DNA of 64,000 nucleotides from Erythrobacter longus (GTDB lineage Bacteria > Pseudomonadota > Alphaproteobacteria > Sphingomonadales > Sphingomonadaceae). Of the stretch, positions 36,907 to 45,434 are shown one piece after another. A program made the position numbers and the translations under genes. Under the pieces are notes generated by a model. It was not told the origin of the DNA and did no database searches. It saw nothing but the letters and a program-made list of their open reading frames with translations. The stretch is from assembly GCF_000715015.1 (NCBI RefSeq), contig NZ_JMIW01000006.1:319376-383375 (forward strand), in the 5' to 3' direction. Positions within the stretch are counted from its first letter, which is position 1, and every line of letters begins with the position of its first letter.

Positions 36907-37701
36907 CTATCCAAAGCTCATCGCAAGGCTGCCCATCAAAAGCGACCAGCCGTCAACCAGCACAAAAAGCAGCAGTTTGAAGGGAAGCGAGATGATCGTG
37001 GGCGAAAGCATCATCATCCCAAGGCTCATCAAAACGCTTGCGACGACAAGGTCGATCACAAGGAAGGGCAGGAAGATCATAAAACCGATCTGAAACGCAG
37101 TTTCAAGCTCGCTTGTCACGAAAGAGGGGAGCAGGATGGAGAAGGGAATGTCCTTCGCGTTTTCGAACTGTCCAACGCCAGCGATATCGGCAAACATCAT
37201 CAAGTTCGCCTCGCGCGTTTGGCGAAGCATGAATTCGTGGAACGCCTCTCCCGCTGCGGCGATAGCGGCATCCGCCTCCAATGCGCCGCTCGAATAGGGT
37301 TCAATCGCGGCCGTGTTCACCATGTCGAGGGTGGGTGCCATGATGAAAAGCGAGAGGAAGAGCGAGAGCCCCACCAACACTTGCGTCGGGGGCGACCCCT
37401 GCAAACCCAATGCCTGGCGCAGGATCGAAAGCACGATCAAAATGCGCAAGAATGAGGTCATCATGAGCACGATCGAAGGCAGGAGCGTCAGCAGGCTCAT
37501 CAGCAAGAGCAGCTGGATCGAGAAGCTTAACGGCGTGTCCTCGCCTGCTCCATCTGCGCTGAGCGCGCGCTCTATCGCGCTGCCGATACCAGCAGCGTCA
37601 GGTTCGACGACTGAAACCGCCGCAAGCGCGGGCTGGCTTGCAAAAAACATGGTTAACGCAGCAACGCCCAAAAGGCCCAATATGCGGGTGAAAACGCGCA
37701 T
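36907..37701 (-). CDS. fliP: Flagellar export component FliP
   Basis: A 264-residue protein with an N-terminal cleavable signal-like segment (MRVFTRILGLLGVAALTMFFASQPALAA), as usual for FliP. Family blocks are LLLLMSLLTLLPSIVLMMTSFLRILIVLSILRQALGLQGSPPTQVLVGLSLFL and LVVASVLMSLGMMMLSPTIISLPFKLLLFVLVDGWSLL. FliP forms the pentameric base of the export gate. It starts three bases after fliO. Confidence 0.97.
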   Translation of the reverse strand: MRVFTRILGLLGVAALTMFFASQPALAAVSVVEPDAAGIGSAIERALSADGAGEDTPLSFSIQLLLLMSLLTLLPSIVLMMTSFLRILIVLSILRQALGLQGSPPTQVLVGLSLFLSLFIMAPTLDMVNTAAIEPYSSGALEADAAIAAAGEAFHEFMLRQTREANLMMFADIAGVGQFENAKDIPFSILLPSFVTSELETAFQIGFMIFLPFLVIDLVVASVLMSLGMMMLSPTIISLPFKLLLFVLVDGWSLLMGSLAMSFG

Positions 37702-37703
37702 GA

Positions 37704-38021
37704 CTAAAAGTCCGACTTTGAAGGATTAGCGAAGATTTCGCGGCGCTCATTGGGGCGGCGTTCGCACCCGTCCGCCTCGCCCAGCCGCACAATCCCGTTG
37801 CGCGAACAACCCAGCAGGATTTCGCGGTCGTGAAAACGCACCACAGCAAGCTTAAGCCCGGGGGCAAGAAGGCTGGTTTCGACGAGTTCGAGCGATCCCG
37901 ATCCATTGGTAAGGCCGACAAGGCGCGTTTGCAGATAGCGGGTGAGCTTGAGGCTTCCCCAAATCATCAACCCCAACAAGGGCAATAGCAGCGCGAGGCG
38001 CAAGAGATAGTCGACCATCAT
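37704..38021 (-). CDS. fliO: Flagellar biosynthesis protein FliO
   Basis: A 105-residue protein with one N-terminal membrane helix (YLLRLALLLPLLGLMIWGSLKL) and a small cytoplasmic beta domain (GSLELVETSLLAPGLKLAVVRFHDREILLGCSRNGIVRLGEAD). That layout and the position between fliN and fliP identify FliO, which assists FliP assembly. The start overlaps the fliN stop by four bases. Confidence 0.85.
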   Translation of the reverse strand: MMVDYLLRLALLLPLLGLMIWGSLKLTRYLQTRLVGLTNGSGSLELVETSLLAPGLKLAVVRFHDREILLGCSRNGIVRLGEADGCERRPNERREIFANPSKSDF

Positions 38022-38659
38022 GCTCCTTCACCTCCCTTTGGACCACCTACTTCAGGGCCACCTACTTCAGGGCCACCTTGCTCAGGAGTTGCCCCTTGAG
38101 ATGATTGATCGTCTGATGGACCAAGGCCGCCCGTCAGGTCATCCAATGCATCAAGGAGTGGATCGACCTCAGGCTCTTCAGCGATTGGCGGCACCGATGC
38201 GGGCGCGTCTTGGGATGCGGCAGCAGCATCAGCCGCCTGTTGCGGCGATGCACCAATATCGGAGGCCCCCATATCGGAAGCGCTCGGCGGGTTGGGCGTG
38301 GCGGGCGAAGTCGGTGCGGAGTTAGGAACATCCGGCCTTGGCCCGCTGGCAGGTGTTGTGTGAGTTGGTGAAGTGCGGGGCGGCGCACGCACAGGTTCAT
38401 CCCCGCCCGCCAGGCTCACGATCCGAAGCGCGAATTTGCCATCTTGCGCGATTACTTCGCCATGGGCAATCACCTGACCATTGGCGGTGATATCCAAAAG
38501 TTCATCGGTCAGCTTGTCGAGCGAAACAACGCTCCCCTCGGTAAGGGCAAGCACATCCTTGAGCGCCATTTGCGTGCGGCCAAGTTCAACCGAAAGGCGA
38601 ACGGAAACCTCGCCCAAGCGTTGCAATGCTGGATTAAGCGTGTGGCTAAGCGCACTCAT
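38018..38659 (-). CDS. fliN: Flagellar motor switch protein FliN with long disordered C-terminal tail
   Basis: A 213-residue protein. The FliN SpoA domain is at residues about 10-85 (LGEVSVRLSVELGRTQMALKDVLALTEGSVVSLDKL, then VIAHGEVIAQDGKFALRIVSL). Typical FliN ends here. This one continues for about 125 residues of Pro/Ala/Ser-rich, acidic, apparently disordered sequence, ending in tandem GGPEVGGPEVGGPK repeats. The SpoA domain forms the C-ring with FliM. The tail is unusual and its role unknown. Start and stop overlap fliM and fliO by four bases each. Confidence 0.92.
   Translation of the reverse strand: MSALSHTLNPALQRLGEVSVRLSVELGRTQMALKDVLALTEGSVVSLDKLTDELLDITANGQVIAHGEVIAQDGKFALRIVSLAGGDEPVRAPPRTSPTHTTPASGPRPDVPNSAPTSPATPNPPSASDMGASDIGASPQQAADAAAASQDAPASVPPIAEEPEVDPLLDALDDLTGGLGPSDDQSSQGATPEQGGPEVGGPEVGGPKGGEGA
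38043..38087. repeat. Tandem 15-bp repeat inside fliN
   Basis: Three head-to-tail copies of CCACCTACTTCAGGG; the first two are identical and the third diverges. They encode the GPEVG-type repeats of the FliN C-terminal tail. The unit length is a multiple of three, so copy-number change would keep the frame. Confidence 0.85.
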
Positions 38660-39603
38660 GATCGGCCTCCCATTGCCAAAGCGCCCATTCCAGCAGCCCT
38701 GTGAGGCACGCTGGTCAGGCGCAGCGCCATCTGGTTTTCTTTTGTGCCCGGCACCCCGAATGCGAACACATCATCACCAACCCGAAGCGGCAATTCGCGC
38801 GGGATGGTAAGAGCGATCTCATCGCCCGGTGCCAGCTTCTCAAGCCGCGCCAATGACATCTCAAACTCGCCCAACACCGCACCAACCGACAAAGGCACCG
38901 CGCCATAAGGGTCATCGCCTTTGTTCGTCTTTTTTTTGGACGCAGAACGGTTGGAATTGGGCTTGGGCAAAAGCTCCTCCAGCCGCTCGCTGGGAAGCGC
39001 GATCACCATTTTCCATTCGACAAAGGCCCCCTGCGCCACAGTCAGATCGAGCACTGAAATCGCCGCCTCTGCGTTAAAGGGCTTTAACCGCACAACGCTT
39101 TCGCTGCGCACCAGAACATCGCCGCGCGCGGGCTCCCCTGTGCCGCGTGCCAATGCGATGGCTTGCGCGATCTGGGCTCCCAATTGTTCCACCAACAACC
39201 CGGCTGAACGCGGCAATTGGGTGGGAACATCATCAGGAAGCGCCCCTTCCCCGCCAAAGGAACAATCAGTAAGCGCAATCGCGGTGGCATAATCGAGGCT
39301 TAGCAAGACCGTTTGATCACCCGATCCAATCCGCAGCAGGCTGTTGACCGCAACGGGGCCAATTTTCTCAAACACCTGCGTACCGGTCATCACATCCGGG
39401 CCGTTGATCGTAACCTCAAGCTTGTCGCCCTGAAGCACCTGCCCAAGCTCTTGTGCCAATTCACCCGAAAGATCGCGCTTCCATGCTGAAATCACGCCGT
39501 CGCGTTCTTCGGGGCGTGGCCCGCGCCAGGTGAGCTCAGTGCAATGCTGCGCAACAGGGCGCGCAAAAGCAAAGTCATCAGCAAAGGTGCCAGACATATT
39601 CAT
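38656..39603 (-). CDS. fliM: Flagellar motor switch protein FliM
   Basis: A 315-residue C-ring protein. The middle CheC-like domain contains EKIGPVAVNSLLRIGSGDQTVLLSLDYATAIALTDCSFGGEG, and the C-terminal SpoA domain is GAVLGEFEMSLARLEKLAPGDEIALTIPRELPLRVGDDV. The N-terminus (MNMSGTFADDFAFARPVAQHC) lacks the LSQAEIDALL-type CheY-binding motif found in most FliM. A lysine-rich linker SASKKKTNKGDD lies before the SpoA domain. The gene overlaps fliL and fliN by four bases at each end. Confidence 0.9.
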   Translation of the reverse strand: MNMSGTFADDFAFARPVAQHCTELTWRGPRPEERDGVISAWKRDLSGELAQELGQVLQGDKLEVTINGPDVMTGTQVFEKIGPVAVNSLLRIGSGDQTVLLSLDYATAIALTDCSFGGEGALPDDVPTQLPRSAGLLVEQLGAQIAQAIALARGTGEPARGDVLVRSESVVRLKPFNAEAAISVLDLTVAQGAFVEWKMVIALPSERLEELLPKPNSNRSASKKKTNKGDDPYGAVPLSVGAVLGEFEMSLARLEKLAPGDEIALTIPRELPLRVGDDVFAFGVPGTKENQMALRLTSVPHRAAGMGALAMGGRS

Positions 39604-40178
39604 TGGACTAAAAGCCCTTTGAAATGGACGTTTTCAACGCCGCCAAAGCCTTCTTTTTCCTCAAGCACGGCGTTGATCGCCTTGGTCAGACGCTTTGCCA
39701 GCGCCTCCTTGCCCTTGACCGAATAAAGGTCTTGTTCGCTGGTCGAGGCAAGCTGGACGAGGATTGCTGAACGGATCGCCAATTGATGGTTGTGAACCCA
39801 CTGCAGCACCCGCCCATCGCGCTGGGTCGAGGCAGCCAGTTCGACCTGGATCAGCCCGGCAGAATCGGCCAAATTCGACGTGAAGCTGTCTTCGAATGTA
39901 TAATAAGCGGTGCGAAATTCATTGCCGCCCTCGCCATAGACAACCGGTCCCTCGTCCTTGTCACCGCCCGGCGCTGGATAAGGATCCGCCTCGCCTTTGC
40001 GCACCAGTTCCGGGTGGTTGGGACCGCTCGCACCGCCACCACCAATAAGGCCCGCTGCAAACGCGCCATAGGCACCGCCCGCACCCACAACAAGCGCGGC
40101 CACGATGCCAATGATCATCTTCATTGAGCCGCCGCCTTTTTTGGCTTCGCCATCGTCTTGCGCTTTTGCATCAGCCAT
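39600..40178 (-). CDS. fliL: Flagellar basal body protein FliL
   Basis: A 192-residue protein with a short charged cytoplasmic start, one membrane helix (MKMIIGIVAALVVGAGGAYGAFAAGLI), a Gly/Pro/acidic linker and a periplasmic domain containing YYTFEDSFTSNLADSAGLIQVELAAST and a C-terminal LTKAINAVLEEKEGFGGVENVHFKGLLVQ. FliL forms a ring around the stator and supports torque. The stop overlaps the fliM start (ATGA). Confidence 0.92.
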   Translation of the reverse strand: MADAKAQDDGEAKKGGGSMKMIIGIVAALVVGAGGAYGAFAAGLIGGGGASGPNHPELVRKGEADPYPAPGGDKDEGPVVYGEGGNEFRTAYYTFEDSFTSNLADSAGLIQVELAASTQRDGRVLQWVHNHQLAIRSAILVQLASTSEQDLYSVKGKEALAKRLTKAINAVLEEKEGFGGVENVHFKGLLVQ

Positions 40179-40240
40179 TGAAGGTCATGTCCCTGCTTGA
40201 GTTTTTGAGCGACACTTTCGCGCGCCGATTGTCGGGTGGA

Positions 40241-41647
40241 TCAGGCGAAAATTTCGCCATCTCCTTCTGATCCATCGCCTCGGCCCATCCTGCGAGAGCC
40301 TGCATCCAAACCAGATTCTTCATCTCGGCCTTCGGTTTGCCCTGTGTATGGTTGAGACGTTCCTTGACCTGACCCTGTGGAAGACCCGTAGGCCGTCCCG
40401 GAATTCCAGCCCTGACCGTGCCCGTGCCCGTGCCCGTTACCTTGGCTGTGACCCTGAGAACCGGAGGAGGTGCCGGATTGGGAATTGCTCTGAGATTGAG
40501 AGTTCGAACCGGTCTGGTCGTTGTTGCGCCCTGCGTTTGCGGCCTCGCCGCTCATCGCAATCGCGCGTTCGGAAAGCGCGGCCTGTATTGCGGGCACAAA
40601 GCCGGGATCGCGGGCCGAAAGCGTCGCTCGAAGATCGCCGCCGGTGGTGTCCAACCGCATGGTGATCGCGCCAAATTCCTGATGGCGCAGCGTCAGTTCA
40701 GGCTTGTTGGCCTGCGCGGCGCTGCGGGTTTCGGCAAGCTGTTCAATCGCATCCTCAAGCTGCGGTGCGAGGCGCAAGGCAGCGCTGGTATCGGTCATCG
40801 GCATAGACGTGCTGGGTTGAGCACTGACCGGCGCGGCTGCAACCTGAAGCGCGGAGCCAGGGGTTTGCGAAGAGTTTTGCGGGCCAGCTGCGTCACTCGG
40901 GCTTTGTGCGGCTGATTGGGGCATTGCCTGAGGTGATGCTGGGGCAGCAGGCGGGGCGGCGCGGGGCAAGTCAGGGTCTGCATCGCTCTCACCCAAATTC
41001 AGGATTGCCGGTTGCAGTGGATTTGTGGCCAGGCCTTGCGTCACATCGCTGATGCCGGTGGCGCTGCGTTTTGCAGATGGGTCAGCCTTAACCCGCAGAT
41101 CAGCGCCCGCGTTCAAGGCTATTTCCTCTAGTTTCTCGGTAGGCCGCAAGCCAGTCTCTGAATTGGGCTGGTTAACCCTCGAGCTTGGCAAGGTGAAGGG
41201 CGCGGCTTGCGTCGCATTATGCGCCAATGGCATCGTGAAAAAGCCTTGCTGAATGGCAAGCTCGGGTCCTGCATCACCCGCATCATCTTCGAACCACGCA
41301 CCGGGCTGCGACCTCGAAACAGCACCGCCTTCATCCACGCCGTTGCGCGCCGATGTCTGGTCAAGCGGCAAGCTTGTGCCGAACGGGGGAAGAGCCTTGC
41401 CGCTGGCTTGCATTGCCGGTGTCGGCCCTGTCGCGAAATCTGGCGTGACTTTGCCCACCGCTGTCTTGAGACCGGGCTCCTCAGTGGCAGGAGCCCCTTG
41501 CACGGATACTGCCTTGGCGGTGGCGCCGTTTGCCTGAAATCCGCCTAGCAATTGCGGGAAATTCGCGTTTCCAATCAATTCCTTGGGCGCAATTGATGAC
41601 GCGGGCAAAACAGGAGGGGCGGTGAAGTCATTTGGCACAGAGATCAA
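40241..41647 (-). CDS. fliK: Flagellar hook-length control protein FliK
   Basis: A 468-residue protein, long and low in sequence complexity except for a C-terminal FliK domain at about residues 305-375 (ELTLRHQEFGAITMRLDTTGGDLRATLSARDPGFVPAIQAALSE). It then continues into about 90 residues of Ser/Gly/Gln/Asn/His-rich tail with GHGHGHGQG. FliK is the secreted ruler that signals FlhB to switch export. The start is a TTG at 41647, immediately preceded by an in-frame stop; a GTG three codons later is possible. It lies between fliJ and fliL, the usual place. Confidence 0.85.
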   Translation of the reverse strand: MISVPNDFTAPPVLPASSIAPKELIGNANFPQLLGGFQANGATAKAVSVQGAPATEEPGLKTAVGKVTPDFATGPTPAMQASGKALPPFGTSLPLDQTSARNGVDEGGAVSRSQPGAWFEDDAGDAGPELAIQQGFFTMPLAHNATQAAPFTLPSSRVNQPNSETGLRPTEKLEEIALNAGADLRVKADPSAKRSATGISDVTQGLATNPLQPAILNLGESDADPDLPRAAPPAAPASPQAMPQSAAQSPSDAAGPQNSSQTPGSALQVAAAPVSAQPSTSMPMTDTSAALRLAPQLEDAIEQLAETRSAAQANKPELTLRHQEFGAITMRLDTTGGDLRATLSARDPGFVPAIQAALSERAIAMSGEAANAGRNNDQTGSNSQSQSNSQSGTSSGSQGHSQGNGHGHGHGQGWNSGTAYGSSTGSGQGTSQPYTGQTEGRDEESGLDAGSRRMGRGDGSEGDGEIFA

Positions 41648-41726
41648 GGTTCATGTCCCTTGGTTTGGCGTTGCGAAGATCAGGCGTCACGGGCTCAATT
41701 GACTGCGCCCCAAAACACCCTTGCGA

Positions 41727-42179
41727 TCACCTGCTTTGCAACTTGCGTGCCAGCCCAGCGGGCCCCATCAACTCAGCAGGAAACTCGCGCCGCGCCTGCA
41801 GGTCGGCAAGCGCGCGGCGTTCCTCCTTCACCCGTGTTTCGCGGGTTTCCATCCGGGTTTCTGCTTCGGCAAGGGCGCGCATCTGCCACTGGGCCTGATC
41901 GCTTGCGTCCTTGTGGGCCCCATGCGCATCATCGGCCATCACTTGCAGCGAGCGGACAAATGCAAGGTTCGCCTGCAAGGTCTGGCTTGTCCCGACGCCT
42001 TTGCCTGCGGCCACGCGTTTTGCATATTCATTCAGAAGGGACTGAGCACGGGTGTGCACCTTGCCGCTGCGATCTTCTTCGGCAAGCGCATTGGCAAGCG
42101 CAAAGCGCGCCTCCCGGCGAGCGATCTGCGCCAAAACCAATTGGCGTCGGGCAATTTTGAGGCGTTTGTCCTCACGCAT
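41727..42179 (-). CDS. fliJ: Flagellar protein FliJ
   Basis: A 150-residue, highly charged, helical protein with a long antiparallel coiled-coil character (LAQIARREARFALANALAEEDRSGK ... ETRVKEERRALADLQARRE). Sequence similarity in FliJ is always low; the call rests on size, composition and its place directly after fliI, overlapping it by eight bases. FliJ sits in the central stalk of the FliI6 ring and contacts FlhA. Confidence 0.78.
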   Translation of the reverse strand: MREDKRLKIARRQLVLAQIARREARFALANALAEEDRSGKVHTRAQSLLNEYAKRVAAGKGVGTSQTLQANLAFVRSLQVMADDAHGAHKDASDQAQWQMRALAEAETRMETRETRVKEERRALADLQARREFPAELMGPAGLARKLQSR

Positions 42180-43539
42180 TGAGCGATGGCTTTGGCGATT
42201 GTGCCTGCGCGCTCAGAGCCAGAAGATCAACGAGGCTTTCTTCCAGCCCAAAGGCTGTCCCACGCGCCTGTGTCAAAAACTCGTCGATCGCACCGCTATG
42301 TTCAAGCGCGCGGTCGAGTGCGGGGTCTGATCCTGCGCGGTAAGCGCCCATCATCACCAGATCGCGGTTGTCCTCGCGCGCGGCGATAAGTGCACGCAAC
42401 TGCCGCGCTGCCTCGACAATTTCAGGCGCAACAACAAAATCCATCACCCGGCTTAAAGAGGCGGGCACATCAATCGCGGGGTAATGCCCGCGCTGCGCCA
42501 GATCGCGTGAGAGCAAGATGTGCCCGTCAAGGATCGCGCGCGCTGTATCGACGACCGGATCGTTCATGTCGTCCCCATCGGCAAGCACAGTGTAAACCCC
42601 GGTGACAGAGCCCCCAGAGCTTGCCGAATTGCCGGCCCGTTCAACAATCCGGGTGATCGCAGCCAAGGCCGAGGGCGGATAACCGCGCGCAGCCCCTGGT
42701 TCACCCAACACCAGCGCCAGTTCGCGTGCTGCATGGGCGACGCGGGTAAGGCTATCGAGCACGAGCATCACGCTTTTGCCATTTTTGCGGAAATATTCAG
42801 CGATAGAGGTCGCATATTGCGCCGCGCGCAGGCGCAGGTTTGGTGCATGGTCAGCGGGCACTGCGACCACCACCATTCGCCCGCGCCGTGCATCGGTCAT
42901 ATGCCGTGCCACAAAATCAGAAACCTCGCGCGCGCGTTCCCCGATCATGGCGACGACCGTGACATCGGCCTCTGCCTTGCCTGCGATAGTGTCGAGCAGT
43001 ACCGATTTGCCAACGCCGGACCCTGCGATTACGCCCACCCTTTGGCCCCGGCCCATCGTTGCAAGGGCATTGATCGCGCGCACACCGCAATCAAACGGCT
43101 GTGTCACGGGCGCGCGTTCAAGGGCGCTTTCGCGTTTGCCGCCAAGCGGCCAGCTTTGGGGAAGTTCAAGCGGCGGACCGCCATCAATCGGTTCGCCAAG
43201 GCCATCAACCGCGCGCCCGAGAAGCGCCTCTCCAACGCGGACCATGCCCGGCATTCCAACGGCCCTTACGGCAGATTGCGGGCGCAGCATTTGCGTATCG
43301 CCCAGCAGCATCATCAGCGAATGGCCTGCGCGAAATCCGATCACCTCGGCTAAGGCTTCTTGGGTTTCAGGCGCGCGCTCATCCCCGGCAATCGCGCCAA
43401 GCGAACCGATAGGAAGCGCAAGGCCAGAGACCTCGATCAAACCGCCATCGCAGGCAACAACCTTGCCCGAGACGACCGGTCCCCCATCCACCCTTGCTGC
43501 GCGGTAACGTGCCAGTTCGATCTGAAGTTCGGCGAGCAT
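42172..43539 (-). CDS. fliI: Flagellum-specific ATPase FliI
   Basis: A 455-residue export ATPase of the F1-beta-like family. The Walker A motif is GVIAGSGVGKSVLL, the Walker B strand is SVMLVLDSLTRVAHAARELALVLGEPGAARGYPPS, and the DGHILLSRDLAQRGHYPAIDVPASLSRVM block is diagnostic. The ATG at 43539 (MLAELQIELARY) gives a normal N-terminus. An upstream ATG at 43665 lies inside fliH and adds 42 unrelated residues. FliI couples ATP hydrolysis to substrate unfolding, with FliH and FliJ encoded on either side. Confidence 0.97.
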   Translation of the reverse strand: MLAELQIELARYRAARVDGGPVVSGKVVACDGGLIEVSGLALPIGSLGAIAGDERAPETQEALAEVIGFRAGHSLMMLLGDTQMLRPQSAVRAVGMPGMVRVGEALLGRAVDGLGEPIDGGPPLELPQSWPLGGKRESALERAPVTQPFDCGVRAINALATMGRGQRVGVIAGSGVGKSVLLDTIAGKAEADVTVVAMIGERAREVSDFVARHMTDARRGRMVVVAVPADHAPNLRLRAAQYATSIAEYFRKNGKSVMLVLDSLTRVAHAARELALVLGEPGAARGYPPSALAAITRIVERAGNSASSGGSVTGVYTVLADGDDMNDPVVDTARAILDGHILLSRDLAQRGHYPAIDVPASLSRVMDFVVAPEIVEAARQLRALIAAREDNRDLVMMGAYRAGSDPALDRALEHSGAIDEFLTQARGTAFGLEESLVDLLALSAQAQSPKPSLNA

Positions 43540-43549
43540 TTTGCGTCCC

Positions 43550-44380
43550 CTACCCCCGGATCGCCGCAGCAATCGCGCGGCGCCAATCGGAAGGGCTGTC
43601 GCTGATAGAGCCATCCTGCGTTTCGAACCGCAGACTGCCGCGCTGTGCCAGAGGGTCGCCCACAATCTGCCACCCGGTCAAACTCGCTTCTTCAAGCAAG
43701 GCGCAATCATCCGGGTGGAGATGGAGCACAGCCCCGCTGACCTCTTTGCCAAGCCGCCGCGCTGCTTCGAGGCACCGCGCGTGCAAGGCGGATTTGTCAG
43801 GCGCATAATCGGCAAGGGTTTGCGCGCAAAGGGCAATCACCGTTTCGCCAAGCTCACCTGCAAGCGCGTCCATCGCCGCCTGATCGAGCGTGCGAAAAGT
43901 CTGGCGCAATTCAAACTTGCGCGTGGCCAATGCCTCGTGTTCGGCAAGCGCCGCCTCCCGCCCAGCAGCCTCGCCGCGCGCGAAGGCTTCGGCAATTGGA
44001 TCAGGTTGTGGGTCGGGTTGCAGGTCGGCCTGTGGGTCCGGTTGTGGGTCAGGTTGTGGGTCCGGTTGCGGCTCCGGCTCGACGGGTTCAACTGCCGCAT
44101 CCTGCGCAAGAGCCTTGCGCAAAATGTCCTCCAACGCGTCACCCGTGTCCGCGACCGGTAAATCGGTGGCCCCTTGCCGCGGATCATCGGCATTAGGACC
44201 TGTATCGGGAGCAACCGCTGGCTCTGCTGAAGGCCGGTCAAACGCCATACCCTCGACAAAACCAGCATCATCCCCGCGCCCGAAATCAGGCAGCCAGCTA
44301 AGCGGTGCCGGGCCAGGATCAGCTTCCTCACCCAAAGGCCGATCAAGCAGCGCGGTCAGCCAATCAGATGAACTCGTCAT
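43550..44380 (-). CDS. fliH: Flagellar assembly protein FliH
   Basis: A 276-residue FliI regulator. The N-terminal half is acidic and low in complexity, including a PQPDPQPDPQ repeat near residue 105-130. The C-terminal part is the FliH-like helical and globular region (FARGEAAGREAALAEHEALATRKFELRQTFRTLDQAAMDALAGELGETVIALCAQTL ... GAVLHLHPDDCALL). The ATG at 44380 has TTGGAGG upstream and overlaps fliG by 17 bases; a longer frame to 44452 lies wholly inside fliG. Divergent N-termini are usual for FliH. Confidence 0.88.
   Translation of the reverse strand: MTSSSDWLTALLDRPLGEEADPGPAPLSWLPDFGRGDDAGFVEGMAFDRPSAEPAVAPDTGPNADDPRQGATDLPVADTGDALEDILRKALAQDAAVEPVEPEPQPDPQPDPQPDPQADLQPDPQPDPIAEAFARGEAAGREAALAEHEALATRKFELRQTFRTLDQAAMDALAGELGETVIALCAQTLADYAPDKSALHARCLEAARRLGKEVSGAVLHLHPDDCALLEEASLTGWQIVGDPLAQRGSLRFETQDGSISDSPSDWRRAIAAAIRG
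44001..44072. repeat. Six 12-bp tandem repeats inside fliH
   Basis: Six imperfect head-to-tail copies of a TCAGGTTGTGGG-like unit encode the Pro-Asp-Pro-Gln repeats in the FliH linker. The period is in frame, so expansion or contraction would only change linker length. Confidence 0.85.
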
Positions 44381-45434
44381 CGCCGCCTCCAAGGGAAATC
44401 TCGCCTTGTTCAGCCAATTGGCGCGCAAGCTGGACGATCTTGCGCTGGGCATCTTCGACGTCCTGTTTGCTCAGGCGTTGACGCATTTCAATCTCGTCCT
44501 TGATGCCATCGGCGGCGCGCGACGACATACAGCGGAAGAAGACATCGCGGCTGGCTTCCTCAATGCCTTTGAGCGCATCGATAAGCGCATCATTATCGAC
44601 ATCGCGCAGGATGCGGCCCATCGTTTTGGCATCAAGTTCAAGCAGCATTTCAAAGGTGAACAGCTCTTCTTCGATCCGTTCTGCCAAAGGCGCATTGCGC
44701 TGCGCGATGGCGGGCAGAACAGTGCCTTTAAGATCACCGGCCCCTGCATTGATAAGCGCCGCTGCGTCCTTCGCCCCGCCAATGGTAAGCGCTGCTGGGC
44801 CAAAGTTTGCCCCGATCCGCTGTGACAAGAGCTTGTCGATCATATCGATCGCCTGCTGCGACACCGGCCCCATGGTAGCGACCTTTTCGACCACCACCGA
44901 CTGGATATGGGCGGGCAGATTGGACAAGACTTCGGCCGCAGGTTGAGGGTCAAGCATCAGCAGAAGCGCTGCGATCACCTGCGGGTGTTCATCCTCAACC
45001 AGTTTGAGCAGAACCGAAGGCGCAAGCCAGCGCGCCATCTCAAGACTGCGCGGACGAGGGTCAGGATCAAGTTTGAGCATCATGCTTTCTGCCTTGGTGG
45101 GGCCAAGCGAACGCTCCATCATTTCGCGCACCTGCACCTTGCGGTCTGGCACCGGCATCCGGTCGCTTTTGCTTTCAGTGACGAAATCTTCGAGCGCCTC
45201 GTTCATCATCTCGCGCTTGATCTCGCCCACTTCGAGCATGGTCGCCCCGATCAGCTCAAGCTCATCGGGCTCCATCCGCGCCATAAGCGCCGCTGCCTCT
45301 TCATCGTCGAGCAACATCAGGAAAATCGCCACGCGCTGAACGCGGGTAAGGATCGGGCGGGGCTTGGGTGTTAGCTCGGGCCGGGCCGCGTCGAGAACCG
45401 CTTCTTCGCCTTCCGGAAGGGTATCCTCTTCCAT
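44364..45434 (-). CDS. fliG: Flagellar motor switch protein FliG
   Basis: A 356-residue C-ring protein in three ARM-like helical domains. The middle domain contains the FliM-binding motif EHPQVIAALLLMLD, and the C-terminal domain carries the charged torque helix with DVDNDALIDALKGIEEASRDVFFRCMSSRAADGIKDEIE. An acidic, Pro-rich extension of about 28 residues precedes the first domain. The start shares one base with the fliF stop (TAATG). Confidence 0.96.
   Translation of the reverse strand: MEEDTLPEGEEAVLDAARPELTPKPRPILTRVQRVAIFLMLLDDEEAAALMARMEPDELELIGATMLEVGEIKREMMNEALEDFVTESKSDRMPVPDRKVQVREMMERSLGPTKAESMMLKLDPDPRPRSLEMARWLAPSVLLKLVEDEHPQVIAALLLMLDPQPAAEVLSNLPAHIQSVVVEKVATMGPVSQQAIDMIDKLLSQRIGANFGPAALTIGGAKDAAALINAGAGDLKGTVLPAIAQRNAPLAERIEEELFTFEMLLELDAKTMGRILRDVDNDALIDALKGIEEASRDVFFRCMSSRAADGIKDEIEMRQRLSKQDVEDAQRKIVQLARQLAEQGEISLGGGDDEFI

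Noticed and set aside
41653..42160. Overlapping plus-strand frames opposite fliJ and the fliK-fliJ gap.
   Set aside because: The flagellar genes are conserved on the minus strand, and the plus-frame proteins are Arg/Cys/Pro-rich shadows.
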